64,000 nucleotides of DNA from Nissabacter sp. SGAir0207 (lineage in GTDB: Bacteria > Pseudomonadota > Gammaproteobacteria > Enterobacterales > Enterobacteriaceae), in assembly GCF_005491205.1 (NCBI RefSeq), contig NZ_CP028035.1:1984001-2048000 (forward strand). Direction: 5' to 3'. The notes beneath the pieces are model-generated. The model did no database searches and was not told where the DNA came from. It was given only the letters and a program-made list of their open reading frames with translations. This document shows, one piece after another, positions 56,273 through 64,000 of the stretch (position 1 is its first letter; every line of letters starts with the position of its first letter). The position numbers were made by a program, and so were the translations under genes.

Positions 56273-57682
56273 TTAACCGCTGCGCCGCTGCAAATCCAGC
56301 AGAATCTCCTCGTAACGCTGCTCATCCAGCCGGTAGCCGCGCCACCAGATCAGCAGCGTCAGCAGGGCCAGCGCGCCGGGGTAGATGAACATCAGCAGCG
56401 TCATGCCGTGCTGCACCTCCACGGTCTGGAGGCTGTTGGGCCGATAGCCGACCCACGCCAGCACCACCCCCGGCAGCGAGCCGGCAATCGCCTGTGACAG
56501 CTTGCGGCTGAAGGTGAAGAAGGCGTAGACCATCCCCTCGGTGCGCAGCCCGGTGCGCCACTCGCCATACTCCACCGCATCGGAGGCGAAGGCCCAGTAG
56601 AGGCTGTTGACCAGCGCGCTGCCGTAGAAGGCCAGACAGGAGAAGAGAATAAAACTGACGCTGTCCGGTGCCGGCCAGAAGTAGTTGCACAGCTCGCCCA
56701 GCGCCCAGATGGCACAGCCAAGGATAAAGGTGAACTTTTTGCCGCGATGCTTGGAGAGCCAGGGCACGCAGAGCACGCCAAGGAAGACGCAGCCCATGCT
56801 GAAGAAGCCCATCCACGGCAGGATGTTGATGTCCTGCAACACGTACTGGCAGTAGTAGACCTGCGCCACCAGCTTGACGTTGAAGGCGGAGAAGGTCAGC
56901 ACGTTCACCAGACAGAGCAGCAGCAGCGGCCGGTTGCGCACGATCGCCAGCAGCGCCGGGCGCAACGGCAGCGGTGCACGATCGCGCGCGGCGGTGGTGG
57001 CCGGGCGCACCCGCTCACGGATATTGGCGTAGCAGAAGAGTTGCAGCGCCACCCCGGCGCTGGCAAACAGCGCCACCACGCACAGCGCGCCCTGCGGGGT
57101 GGCGGGCGCCATCGACAGCAGCGGCACAAAGCTGACGGTGGTGATCAGCAGCGCCAGGTTGGAGCCGCCCTGCCGCCACGCGGCGAGCTGCGCCCGCTCC
57201 ACCGGGTCCTGGGTCATGGCGGCGATCATCGAGCCATAGGGAATATTGACGATGCTGTAGATCAGGCCAAACAGCATGTAGGTGAAGTAGGCCCACAGCA
57301 GCATCCCGTCGGGCGAGAAGTCCGGCTGGGTGAAGCTGGCGACGGTCGCCAGCCCGAGCGGCACCGCGCCATAGAGCATAAAGGGGCGGAACTTGCCGCG
57401 CGGCCCGATGCGCTGCCGCCGGTCAACCCAGGTGCCGACGCTGAAGTCCGCCAGCGCGTCGAAGATTTTGGTGAAGAAGAAGACCCCACCGGCCGCCGCC
57501 GGGGGCAGGCCGAGGGTGTCGGTGTAGAACTTCAGCAGGTAGATCTGGCCGAGGTCAAACATAAAGCCATTGCCGACGTCGCCCAGCCCGTAGGCGATCT
57601 TCTCCCGCAGCGTCACCGGCAGCACGCTGGGGGCGGCATCCACCGCCGGGGGTACGGCCAACACATCACTCTGTTGCGTCAT
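56273..57682 (-). CDS. yihP: GPH-family transporter YihP-like
   Basis: This 469-residue, 12-helix sodium-sugar type symporter closely resembles E. coli YihP, with LREKIAYGLGDVGNGFMFDL, GPRGKFRPFMLYGAVPLGLA, RAQLAAWRQGGSN and DAVEYGEWRTGLRTEGMVY. YihP is proposed to move sulfoquinovose or its product dihydroxypropanesulfonate across the inner membrane. AGAGGGA lies before the ATG at 57682. It is the last gene of the leftward cluster, next to the toxin-antitoxin unit. Confidence 0.85.
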   Translation of the reverse strand: MTQQSDVLAVPPAVDAAPSVLPVTLREKIAYGLGDVGNGFMFDLGQIYLLKFYTDTLGLPPAAAGGVFFFTKIFDALADFSVGTWVDRRQRIGPRGKFRPFMLYGAVPLGLATVASFTQPDFSPDGMLLWAYFTYMLFGLIYSIVNIPYGSMIAAMTQDPVERAQLAAWRQGGSNLALLITTVSFVPLLSMAPATPQGALCVVALFASAGVALQLFCYANIRERVRPATTAARDRAPLPLRPALLAIVRNRPLLLLCLVNVLTFSAFNVKLVAQVYYCQYVLQDINILPWMGFFSMGCVFLGVLCVPWLSKHRGKKFTFILGCAIWALGELCNYFWPAPDSVSFILFSCLAFYGSALVNSLYWAFASDAVEYGEWRTGLRTEGMVYAFFTFSRKLSQAIAGSLPGVVLAWVGYRPNSLQTVEVQHGMTLLMFIYPGALALLTLLIWWRGYRLDEQRYEEILLDLQRRSG

Positions 57683-57727
57683 GGTTCCCTCTCTGGCCAC
57701 AGGCCGGTGGGTAAGTGTAGGGTCAAA

Positions 57728-59086
57728 TCAGGCAGTGTGCCGCCGGGCTGCCAGTTCGCCGACAATCTTCACGTAAACCTGCTCGTTGAGGCGGTAGCCG
57801 CGCCCCATGATCAGCGCCGTCAGCAGCGCCAGCCCACAGGGGTAGAGGAAGATCAGCTGGCGTAGCCCCTCCAGCGCCTCGGCGGACTGCGCCACGTTCG
57901 GCACGTAGCCAATCTGCGTCAGCATCAGGCCGGGGAAGAAACCGGCCAGCGCCTGCGACATCTTGCGGAAAAAGGTAAAGCCGGTGTAGACCGTGCCCTC
58001 GGCGCGCACGCCGGTGCGCCACTCGCCATACTCCACGGTGTCAGAGACCAGCGCCCAGTTGAGGCTGTTGACGAAGGCAGAGCCGAAGAAGGTCAGGCAG
58101 GAGAGCAGCACAAAGCTGAGGGGGTCGTTGCCCAGCAGGTAGTTGAGCAGATCGCCCACCGCCCAGAGCAGCAGCCCGCCGAGGTAGACCCGCTTCTTGC
58201 CGAACCGGCGCACCGCGCGCGGCACGCAGAACACGCCCAGCATGACGCAGCCCATGCTGAAGAAGCCCATCCACGCCATCAGCGACAGGTCATTGAGCAC
58301 GTACTGGATGTAGTAGATCTGGATCGCCAGCTTGACGTTGAACGCCGCCAGCGTGCAGAGGTTGGCGAGGCAGAGCACAAACAGCGGCCGGTTGCCAGCA
58401 ATGGCGCGGAAGGAGCCAAGCAGGCTGGCGCGCTGGCTGGCCGCCGGTGCGACGTGGCGCTCGGTGACGCCACGGGCGCAGAGCCACATGCAGGCCAGCC
58501 CCAGCAGCGCGAACAGGCTGGCGGCCATCAGGTAGCCGAGCTGGGGCCGGCCGGCGAACAGGTCGAGGATCGGCACAAAGCCGACGGTACAGAGCAGCAG
58601 CCCGAGCGTCGCCCCGCCCTGCCGCCAGGCGGCCAGCTGCGCCCGCTCATCGGGGTGTTGGGTGATGGCGGGCACCATCGCGCCGTAGGCGCAGTTCATC
58701 AGGCTGAAGAACAGCCCGTAGAGCATAAACAGCAGCGTGGCGAACAGCGCCCTGCCGGTCAGGCCGAAGGGGGTGCCAGCAAAGTTGGCCACCGCCAGCA
58801 GCGCCACCGGGAAGGCGGCATAGAGGATAAAGGGGCGGAATTTGCCACCGGGGCCAGCGCGGCGGGCATCCAGCAGCAGCCCGGTGCCCATGTCCGTGAA
58901 GGCGGTGAAGAACTTGGCGACCAAAAAGATCAGGCCGCCCCAGGCACCGGGCAGGCCAAGCACATCGGTGTAGAACTTCAGCAGGTAGAGGGTGCCAATG
59001 TCCAGCAGCAGGTTGGAGCCGACGTCCCCCAGCCCATAGGCGACCTTCTCACGCAGCGGCAACGCCGGCTGAGTCTGTGGATTCAT
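57728..59086 (-). CDS. yihO: GPH-family transporter YihO-like
   Basis: This 452-residue protein is related to YihP but matches E. coli YihO best: LREKVAYGLGDVGSNLLLDI, LIFLVAKFFTAFTDM, MNCAYGAMVPAIT and RTGVRAEGTVYTGFTF. YihO is the candidate sulfoquinovose importer. AAGGAGAA supports the ATG at 59086. It sits between yihQ and yihP with short gaps (51 and 45 bases), so the three are probably one transcript. Confidence 0.87.
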   Translation of the reverse strand: MNPQTQPALPLREKVAYGLGDVGSNLLLDIGTLYLLKFYTDVLGLPGAWGGLIFLVAKFFTAFTDMGTGLLLDARRAGPGGKFRPFILYAAFPVALLAVANFAGTPFGLTGRALFATLLFMLYGLFFSLMNCAYGAMVPAITQHPDERAQLAAWRQGGATLGLLLCTVGFVPILDLFAGRPQLGYLMAASLFALLGLACMWLCARGVTERHVAPAASQRASLLGSFRAIAGNRPLFVLCLANLCTLAAFNVKLAIQIYYIQYVLNDLSLMAWMGFFSMGCVMLGVFCVPRAVRRFGKKRVYLGGLLLWAVGDLLNYLLGNDPLSFVLLSCLTFFGSAFVNSLNWALVSDTVEYGEWRTGVRAEGTVYTGFTFFRKMSQALAGFFPGLMLTQIGYVPNVAQSAEALEGLRQLIFLYPCGLALLTALIMGRGYRLNEQVYVKIVGELAARRHTA

Positions 59087-59137
59087 GATGGATTCTCCTT
59101 GAAGGCGCACCGCCGGGGCGGTGCGCCGTGGCGGGCG

Positions 59138-61171
59138 TCAGGCGTCGCGCAACCCGGCAAACAGCGTGGCCCACTGGCTGTCGCGGCGGTAGAACACCGG
59201 CGGCTGCCCGAGCGGCGCGGCCACCGTCACCTCGCGGCCACCGTCATACGGCTCGCCGCTCCAGAGGTGCACCCACTGGTCATGGGGCAGGTAGAGCCGC
59301 CACTCATGCTGGCCGGGCTGGTGCACCGGCGCCACCAGCAGGTCGCGCCCCAGCAGGTACTGGTAGCCGAGATCCCAGGTGCGCGGGTCATCCTCGTAGT
59401 GCAGCAGCAGCGGCCGCATCACCGGCACGCCCTGTTGGCTGTTCTGCGCCACCGCCTGTTGCAGGTAGGGCTTCAGGCGGCGGAACACCTGCCCCATGCG
59501 CGCCAGATGGCGCAGGGTGTCGTCGTCGCTGTCGAACTGCCAGTTGTCATCCGGCCGGTTGCCCTCGTGGCTGCGCATTAGCGGCGTGAAGGCGGCGAAG
59601 TCGCACCAGCGCAGCAGCAGCTCCTTGCTGCGCGCCATGCCGAACAGCGTGGTGTAGCCGCCGAGGTCACTGTGGTGCAGGCCGTGGCCGCACATCGCCA
59701 GCGACAGCGCCGCCGGGATCACCGAGGCCAGCCCATCGTCCAGACTCCAGTCAACGTTCTGGTCGCCGGCCCACATCATCACCGAATATTTCTGGCTGCC
59801 GCTGAAGCCAGCGCGCATGAAGAACAGGATCTCGCCGAGCTTGCCGCTCTCCGCCAGCGCCTCGTAGTTGCACTTCGCCCACAGCACCGGCCACGCGTTG
59901 TGCATGATCTCGGCGCTGACGCCGTTGTGCAAATGGGTGTCGGTGGGCAGGTACTCGCCGAAGTCGGCCATCCAGCCGTCGAGGCCAAAGGCGATCAGGT
60001 TCTGCTTGATGACGCCCTTGTACCAGTCGTAGGCCGCCGGGTTGGTCAGATCCACCACGCCAGCGTAGAACTCGCCAAACTCCACCTGATAGGGGCCGCC
60101 GTCGGCGTCCGTGGTGAGGTAGCCGCGCGCCGCCGCCTCGGCATACAGCTCCTTCTCCACCGCCACGTAGGGGTTGATATAGCCGAGGAAGCGCACCCCC
60201 TCCTTGCGCCACTGCGCGATGCGCTGATCTAGCCCCGGATAGAGCGTCTCATCCCAGCGCCAGTTCCACATCAGCCGCTTGCCAAAGGAGGTGACGCGCC
60301 GCCCCTCCCAATCCTGCGCCCAGATGCCCGCCACCGGCACCCCCAGCGCGCGGGCGCGATCCAGCTTCTGCTGGCACACCTCGGTGCCGCCCTGAATGCC
60401 AAGGATGATGCCGTCATAGACCCACTCCGGCAGCTCCGGCTGGCGGCCCAGCAGCGCGCTCACCCGGCTGACCAGCGCCAGCAGGCTCTCTGCCGCCTCA
60501 AAGCAGAGGTCGGCCTGCCCCTCCCACACCGCCAGTTGGTGGCGCTCTGGCTGCGAGAAGTCAAAGCACATGTAGCCGCTGTTGCTGAAGTGGCAGAAGT
60601 AGCGGCGGCTGGAGACAAAGGTCGGCTGCGGGAAGAAAGTCCAGTAGTAGTCGCCGCCAGCGTTCTCCTGGCAATCCGCCTGCCAGGTGACGAAGCTCTT
60701 TTTGTTGCGGCCCACGCCCTGCTCGCTGGTCCAGAGCGGGAAGGGGCGGCCGCGCAGGTTGAAGTAGGAGAACTGCTCGCCACAGCCGTAGACGCGCTCC
60801 TCCGGCTCCGCCTCGAGGTTGATCCACAGCCGGTTGTAGTGCGGCGTCAGCGTCTGGACGTTGAGCGTCAGCCGCCCGCTGTCGTCACTGCCCAGCGTCA
60901 GCCGGGCGGCGGCCACTTCGCCGCGTGACAGCGTCACCACTTGCCCGCCATCGTGCGGCGCAATGTGGCAAGTGGTGAGGGCCAGCTTCTCTTCCAGTTG
61001 ATCTTTCACGCTAAAGTTGCCGCGGAACATCTCAATGTCCGCCACGCCGCGCCCGGCCACCAGACAGGGGCGCGCGGCGCTGTGGCACAGCAGCGGCTTG
61101 CCATCCAGCGTGAGGTGGAAGCCATCGGCGGTGGGGGTAAAGCGGACATTCTTGGGTAACGTGCTCATCAT
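59138..61171 (-). CDS. yihQ: Sulfoquinovosidase YihQ (GH31)
   Basis: YihQ releases sulfoquinovose from sulfoquinovosyl glycerol and glycolipids. The 677-residue protein is one residue shorter than the E. coli enzyme. With a constant two-residue offset, the nucleophile Asp405 and acid/base Asp472 are present as Asp403 (MADFGEYLP) and Asp470 (MMWAGDQN). The sulfonate-binding Arg301, Trp304 and Tyr508 are present as Arg299, Trp302 (GKRLMWNW) and Tyr506 (GGYTTLF). Those residues distinguish sulfoquinovosidases from other GH31 alpha-glucosidases. The ATG at 61168 is an equally good start. Confidence 0.95.
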   Translation of the reverse strand: MMSTLPKNVRFTPTADGFHLTLDGKPLLCHSAARPCLVAGRGVADIEMFRGNFSVKDQLEEKLALTTCHIAPHDGGQVVTLSRGEVAAARLTLGSDDSGRLTLNVQTLTPHYNRLWINLEAEPEERVYGCGEQFSYFNLRGRPFPLWTSEQGVGRNKKSFVTWQADCQENAGGDYYWTFFPQPTFVSSRRYFCHFSNSGYMCFDFSQPERHQLAVWEGQADLCFEAAESLLALVSRVSALLGRQPELPEWVYDGIILGIQGGTEVCQQKLDRARALGVPVAGIWAQDWEGRRVTSFGKRLMWNWRWDETLYPGLDQRIAQWRKEGVRFLGYINPYVAVEKELYAEAAARGYLTTDADGGPYQVEFGEFYAGVVDLTNPAAYDWYKGVIKQNLIAFGLDGWMADFGEYLPTDTHLHNGVSAEIMHNAWPVLWAKCNYEALAESGKLGEILFFMRAGFSGSQKYSVMMWAGDQNVDWSLDDGLASVIPAALSLAMCGHGLHHSDLGGYTTLFGMARSKELLLRWCDFAAFTPLMRSHEGNRPDDNWQFDSDDDTLRHLARMGQVFRRLKPYLQQAVAQNSQQGVPVMRPLLLHYEDDPRTWDLGYQYLLGRDLLVAPVHQPGQHEWRLYLPHDQWVHLWSGEPYDGGREVTVAAPLGQPPVFYRRDSQWATLFAGLRDA
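60925..60937. other. matS site, copy 5
   Basis: GTGACAGCGTCAC matches the MatP consensus at every position and lies within yihQ. It is identical to copy 3 in malY. Confidence 0.75.
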
Positions 61172-61195
61172 TGACTCCCTGTGTGGGGGCTGGCG

Positions 61196-62539
61196 TCATG
61201 CCAGCTCCAGCAGTTCCAGATCCAGCAGTTGCGCCACCTTGCGCAGCAACGGCCGGTGATCGCCATAGACCAGTGAGGTGTGGTGCTCCATGCCAGCGGC
61301 CAGCAGGCGTTGCCGGTAGGTGTCGGCGTCCACGTCCAGCCGCGCCACCCCGGAGGTGCCGGAGAAGGCCAGCGGCGCTTTCAGCATTTCGCCGCCCGCC
61401 AGCATCAGCCGCAGCTTGCCCTGCCCCTGGCTGATGCGGCAGAGAGTGATGCGCCCCGGCTTCAGCGCGAACTCCGACAGCAGCGGCAGCTTGCGGTTGG
61501 AGTGCAGCGTCGCACGCACCGGGCCGTCACGGTCAGCCATCTCAATCGGTGCCTGTCCACAGTGCCAGAACACCACACTGTTGTCCTGCGGATCGATGTC
61601 CACCAGATCGGTATTGAACGCCCCCTCCCCGGAAGCCCACTGCAACAGCAGCGAGGAGATCACGCCGTAGAGATCCGCCTCGCAACCACAGGGCACGCCA
61701 TCCTCATTCATCAGCGCCAGCGCACCGCAGGCGGCACAGCCGTAGTCGGTGAAGAAGTCCGGCCAGCAGCGCACCGCGATGCCATCATAGTTCCCGTCTG
61801 CCGCCTGCTGTTGCAGGGCAGCGTAGGTCTTCAGCGTCTTGCGCGTCGCCACCGGGTCCATCTCCGCCAGGTTGCTGAAGTCCCGTGCCCGGCGCTGCCA
61901 CGGCGCGTCAGCCACGCTGTCGGGCAGCGCTTTCACCTGATTGATGAAGGCACCCACCTCCAGCCGATCGTGGGCCACACCGAGGCGGCCGGCCAGCTCC
62001 TGCGGCTGGTAGTTGCAGGCGTCAAAGCCGGTGGGATGATCGCCAATCACCAGCAGCCGTGACCGGCGCAGACGCGAGACGAGGCCCGCCGCCCTGGCCG
62101 CCAGCGCCAGCTCAGCGGCGGCGGCCGGGCTGTCTGGCGCGGCGTGCAGGGTCAACGGCGTGATATTTAGGCGGCTCAGGGCGTGGCAGGCCAGATTGAC
62201 GCCGCAGAAGGCATTCAGCCGCAGGCGGCCGCCGGTGCGCGGCTCGGGGAATGACCAGAGCAGCGCTGGCAGATCCAGCTCGCGCAGCACCTCAGTGGTC
62301 AGCGAGGCGTCGGTAAAGGTCGCTTGCACAATCAGCAGCAGATCCGGCTGGGCGGCGCGCAGGGTGCCCAGCGCCGTGCGCGTGGTCTCCGCGTCCAGAC
62401 AGAGCACCGGCTCGCCAGCCAGCGTCACCGGCAACTGGCGCAGCGTCTGCCACGCCTGCGCCAGCATCTGTTCGGCATAGGGCACATCGAAGGTGGCGCG
62501 GCCCAGCGCCAGCACGCCCAAAGTGGGTTGTGGGTTCAT
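61196..62539 (-). CDS. FucI/AraA-type sugar isomerase, probably for sulfoquinovose
   Basis: This 447-residue protein belongs to the L-fucose/L-arabinose isomerase-like family, judging by the fold pattern, LVIGDHPTGFDACNY and the acidic segments GIAVRCWPDFF and EADLYGVISSLLL. It begins MNPQPTLGVLALGRATFDV, after GGAGG, one base past the galM stop. Operon position suggests that it converts sulfoquinovose to sulfofructose, the step done in E. coli by YihS, which belongs to a different family. The assignment is inferred from context; another ketose/aldose pair is possible. Confidence 0.6.
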   Translation of the reverse strand: MNPQPTLGVLALGRATFDVPYAEQMLAQAWQTLRQLPVTLAGEPVLCLDAETTRTALGTLRAAQPDLLLIVQATFTDASLTTEVLRELDLPALLWSFPEPRTGGRLRLNAFCGVNLACHALSRLNITPLTLHAAPDSPAAAAELALAARAAGLVSRLRRSRLLVIGDHPTGFDACNYQPQELAGRLGVAHDRLEVGAFINQVKALPDSVADAPWQRRARDFSNLAEMDPVATRKTLKTYAALQQQAADGNYDGIAVRCWPDFFTDYGCAACGALALMNEDGVPCGCEADLYGVISSLLLQWASGEGAFNTDLVDIDPQDNSVVFWHCGQAPIEMADRDGPVRATLHSNRKLPLLSEFALKPGRITLCRISQGQGKLRLMLAGGEMLKAPLAFSGTSGVARLDVDADTYRQRLLAAGMEHHTSLVYGDHRPLLRKVAQLLDLELLELA

Positions 62540-62540
62540 C

Positions 62541-63590
62541 TCAATCCTCCGCTCGGGTGGAGAAGGTGTGTTCGGTGTGGTGGCGATAGCGTTCGCCGGG
62601 CTGGAGCACGATGCCGGGGAAGTGCGGCTGGTGCAGGCTGTCAGGGAACGCCTGCGTCTCCAGACAGAGGCCCGCGAAGGCGGCATAGTGGCGCTGCCCC
62701 TTGCCGATCCAGCGTTTGTTCGACAGCTTGAAGGCGTTGTAGCACTGCACGCCGGGCTGGTTGGTGGTAACGCGCATCTCACGCCCGCTGGCCGGGTGGT
62801 AGAGGGTGGCCGCCGGGTGCAGCGCCCCCTCGCCGCCGCGCAGCACAAAGTTGAGGTCAATCCCCTGCTGCGGCAGCGGGGTCATCACCTCCGCCAGCGG
62901 GCGCGGCTGGCGGAAATCGACCGGGCTATCGGCCACCGCGCGGATCTCGCCGGTCGGCAGCATCGTTTGCTCCTCTACCGGGGTGTAGAAATCGGCGTCA
63001 ATCTGCAACCAATGGCGGCGGATATCCTCCGCCTGCGCCGAGAGGTTGTAGTAGCTGTGGTTGGTGAGGTTGACCGGCGTCGGCTGGTCGCAGGTCGCCT
63101 GATAGTCAAAAGCCAATACGTTATCCTCACGCAGGCTGATGCGGTGAATCACCTCCAGGTTGCCGGGGTAGCCCTCCTCGCCATCCGCTGCGCGGTAGTA
63201 GAACAGCACGCCGTCGCCATCCGGCTCCGCCTGCCACAGCCGTTTGTCAAAGCCACAGACGCCGCCATGCAGATGCTGGCCGGTCGCCGTCTCATTGCAG
63301 GCCAGCGTGTGCGTCCGGCCCGCCAGCCGGAAGCGGCCACCGCCAATGCGGTTGGCGCAGCGGCCAGCGATGGCACCGAAAAAGGGGTGGCCAGCCTGAT
63401 ACTCCGCCAGCGTGTCAAACCCCAGCACCACGTCGCCCGGCACGCCCTGCCGGTCTGGCACCCACAGCTGGGTGATGATGCAGCCATAGTTGGTCACCGC
63501 CAGCCGCATCCCCTGCCCGTTGGTGAGGGTAAACAGCCTCACCGCTTGCCCGTGGTGCTCCCCGAAGGGAGCCTCATGTATCTCTGTCAT
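62541..63590 (-). CDS. galM: Aldose 1-epimerase (GalM type)
   Basis: This 349-residue mutarotase has the GalM landmarks: VTNYGCIITQLWVPD, GAIAGRCANRIGGG, NETATGQHLHGG, the catalytic His in TNHSYYNL and FAGLCLETQAFPDS near the C-terminus with its catalytic Glu. In E. coli the corresponding function in the sulfoquinovose operon is carried by YihR. Here it probably equilibrates the anomers of sulfoquinovose released by YihQ. It is tightly spaced between the aldolase and the isomerase. Confidence 0.88.
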   Translation of the reverse strand: MTEIHEAPFGEHHGQAVRLFTLTNGQGMRLAVTNYGCIITQLWVPDRQGVPGDVVLGFDTLAEYQAGHPFFGAIAGRCANRIGGGRFRLAGRTHTLACNETATGQHLHGGVCGFDKRLWQAEPDGDGVLFYYRAADGEEGYPGNLEVIHRISLREDNVLAFDYQATCDQPTPVNLTNHSYYNLSAQAEDIRRHWLQIDADFYTPVEEQTMLPTGEIRAVADSPVDFRQPRPLAEVMTPLPQQGIDLNFVLRGGEGALHPAATLYHPASGREMRVTTNQPGVQCYNAFKLSNKRWIGKGQRHYAAFAGLCLETQAFPDSLHQPHFPGIVLQPGERYRHHTEHTFSTRAED

Positions 63591-63602
63591 TACCTGTTCC
63601 CC

Positions 63603-64000
63603 CTATGCCCGCCCCTGACTGCCAAACAGGCGGATCTTCTCCTGCACCTTCTGGCGCATCGCCTCACGGCCACGGCCCAGCGTCACGGCCAGCGCGTACT
63701 CCTGCGGGTTCTCCGCCAGTACCCCGGCCATGCCTTCGGTGAACGCCTGCCGCAGCTCCGTGTCCACATTGATCTTGGCTACCCCCAGCCCAATCGCCCG
63801 CTGGATCTGCGCATCCGGCACGCCGGAGCCGCCGTGCAGTACCACCGGGCGCGCCACCGTCTCACGTAGCTCCGCCAGCCGCCCGAAAGCCAGTTTCGGT
63901 GGCCGGGTGTAGAGGCCGTGGGCGGTGCCGATCGAGACCGCCAGATAGTCAACGCCGGTGGCCGCCACAAAGCGCGCCGCCTCTTCGCAGGAGGTGATCA
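63603..64000 (-). CDS. Class II fructose-bisphosphate-aldolase-family protein (start outside window)
   Basis: Only the C-terminal 132 residues are inside the window. They match the zinc-dependent class II aldolase family (FbaA/KbaY/GatY): EEAARFVAATGVDYLAVSIGTAHG, LHGGSGVPD with its zinc-binding His, and VAKINVDTELR. It is 12 bases before galM in the same direction. By context it may cleave sulfofructose-1-phosphate to sulfolactaldehyde and dihydroxyacetone phosphate, work done in E. coli by the class I aldolase YihT. The substrate is inferred. Confidence 0.85.
   Translation of the reverse strand, partial: ITSCEEAARFVAATGVDYLAVSIGTAHGLYTRPPKLAFGRLAELRETVARPVVLHGGSGVPDAQIQRAIGLGVAKINVDTELRQAFTEGMAGVLAENPQEYALAVTLGRGREAMRQKVQEKIRLFGSQGRA

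Overview
The window is a GC-rich enterobacterial chromosome segment. Gene order, protein identities and regulatory sites point to Enterobacterales, probably a Serratia-like member of the Yersiniaceae; the genus is an inference. The backbone follows the E. coli 35-37 min (replication terminus) region: dcp, ydfG, ynfA, ynfB, ynfD, ynfK (bioD2), mlc, ynfL, ynfM, tus, fumC, manA, ydgA, malI-malX-malY, add, ydgJ, ydgK, rsxABCDGE, nth. Terminus location is supported directly by a Ter site in front of tus (19120-19134) and by five perfect matches to the MatP site consensus GTGACRNYGTCAC, at 2886, 27986, 28307, 48658 and 60925.

Accessory blocks interrupt this backbone. (1) 2071-8832: a purine-catabolism cluster (guaD, a RutR-like TetR regulator, xdhA, xdhB, xdhC) plus an MFS exporter lies between dcp and ydfG, which are neighbours in E. 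coli. The cluster has a sigma-54 -24/-12 element, an NtrC-like site and a PurR-like box upstream. (2) 30005-32121: an EEP-family hydrolase and a YfeH-type transporter. (3) 33331-41604: a compact arabinose locus, araC-araH-araG-araF divergent from araB-araA, without araD. (4) 41677-44349: a two-gene cassette of unknown function, a two-TM protein followed by a 710-residue protein with an unrecognised N-terminal domain, an Ala/Gly-rich helical middle and an acidic repeat-rich tail; AT-rich DNA flanks it. (5) 44856-47144: a duplicated TipAS-like protein and a GH1 glycosidase. (6) 54691-56257: a DUF2501 protein and a RES/Xre toxin-antitoxin pair with a twin-palindrome operator. (7) 56273-64000: a sulfoquinovose cluster, read leftward as class II aldolase (cut by the window edge), galM-type mutarotase, FucI-like isomerase, yihQ sulfoquinovosidase, yihO and yihP.

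Functionally, the purine block would take guanine to xanthine and urate as a nitrogen source. The ara block imports arabinose (AraFGH) and converts it to L-ribulose-5-phosphate. RsxABCDGE is the membrane electron-transfer complex, co-transcribed with endonuclease III. The terminal block imports sulfoquinovosides (YihO/YihP), hydrolyses them (YihQ), and appears to process sulfoquinovose with a mutarotase, isomerase and aldolase that differ from the E. coli YihS/YihT set. The best candidates for new biology are the cassette at 41677-44349 and the non-E. coli composition of the sulfoquinovose operon.

No rRNA, tRNA, CRISPR array or insertion sequence was recognised. All homology statements rest on recognising the sequences by reading, not on database searches.
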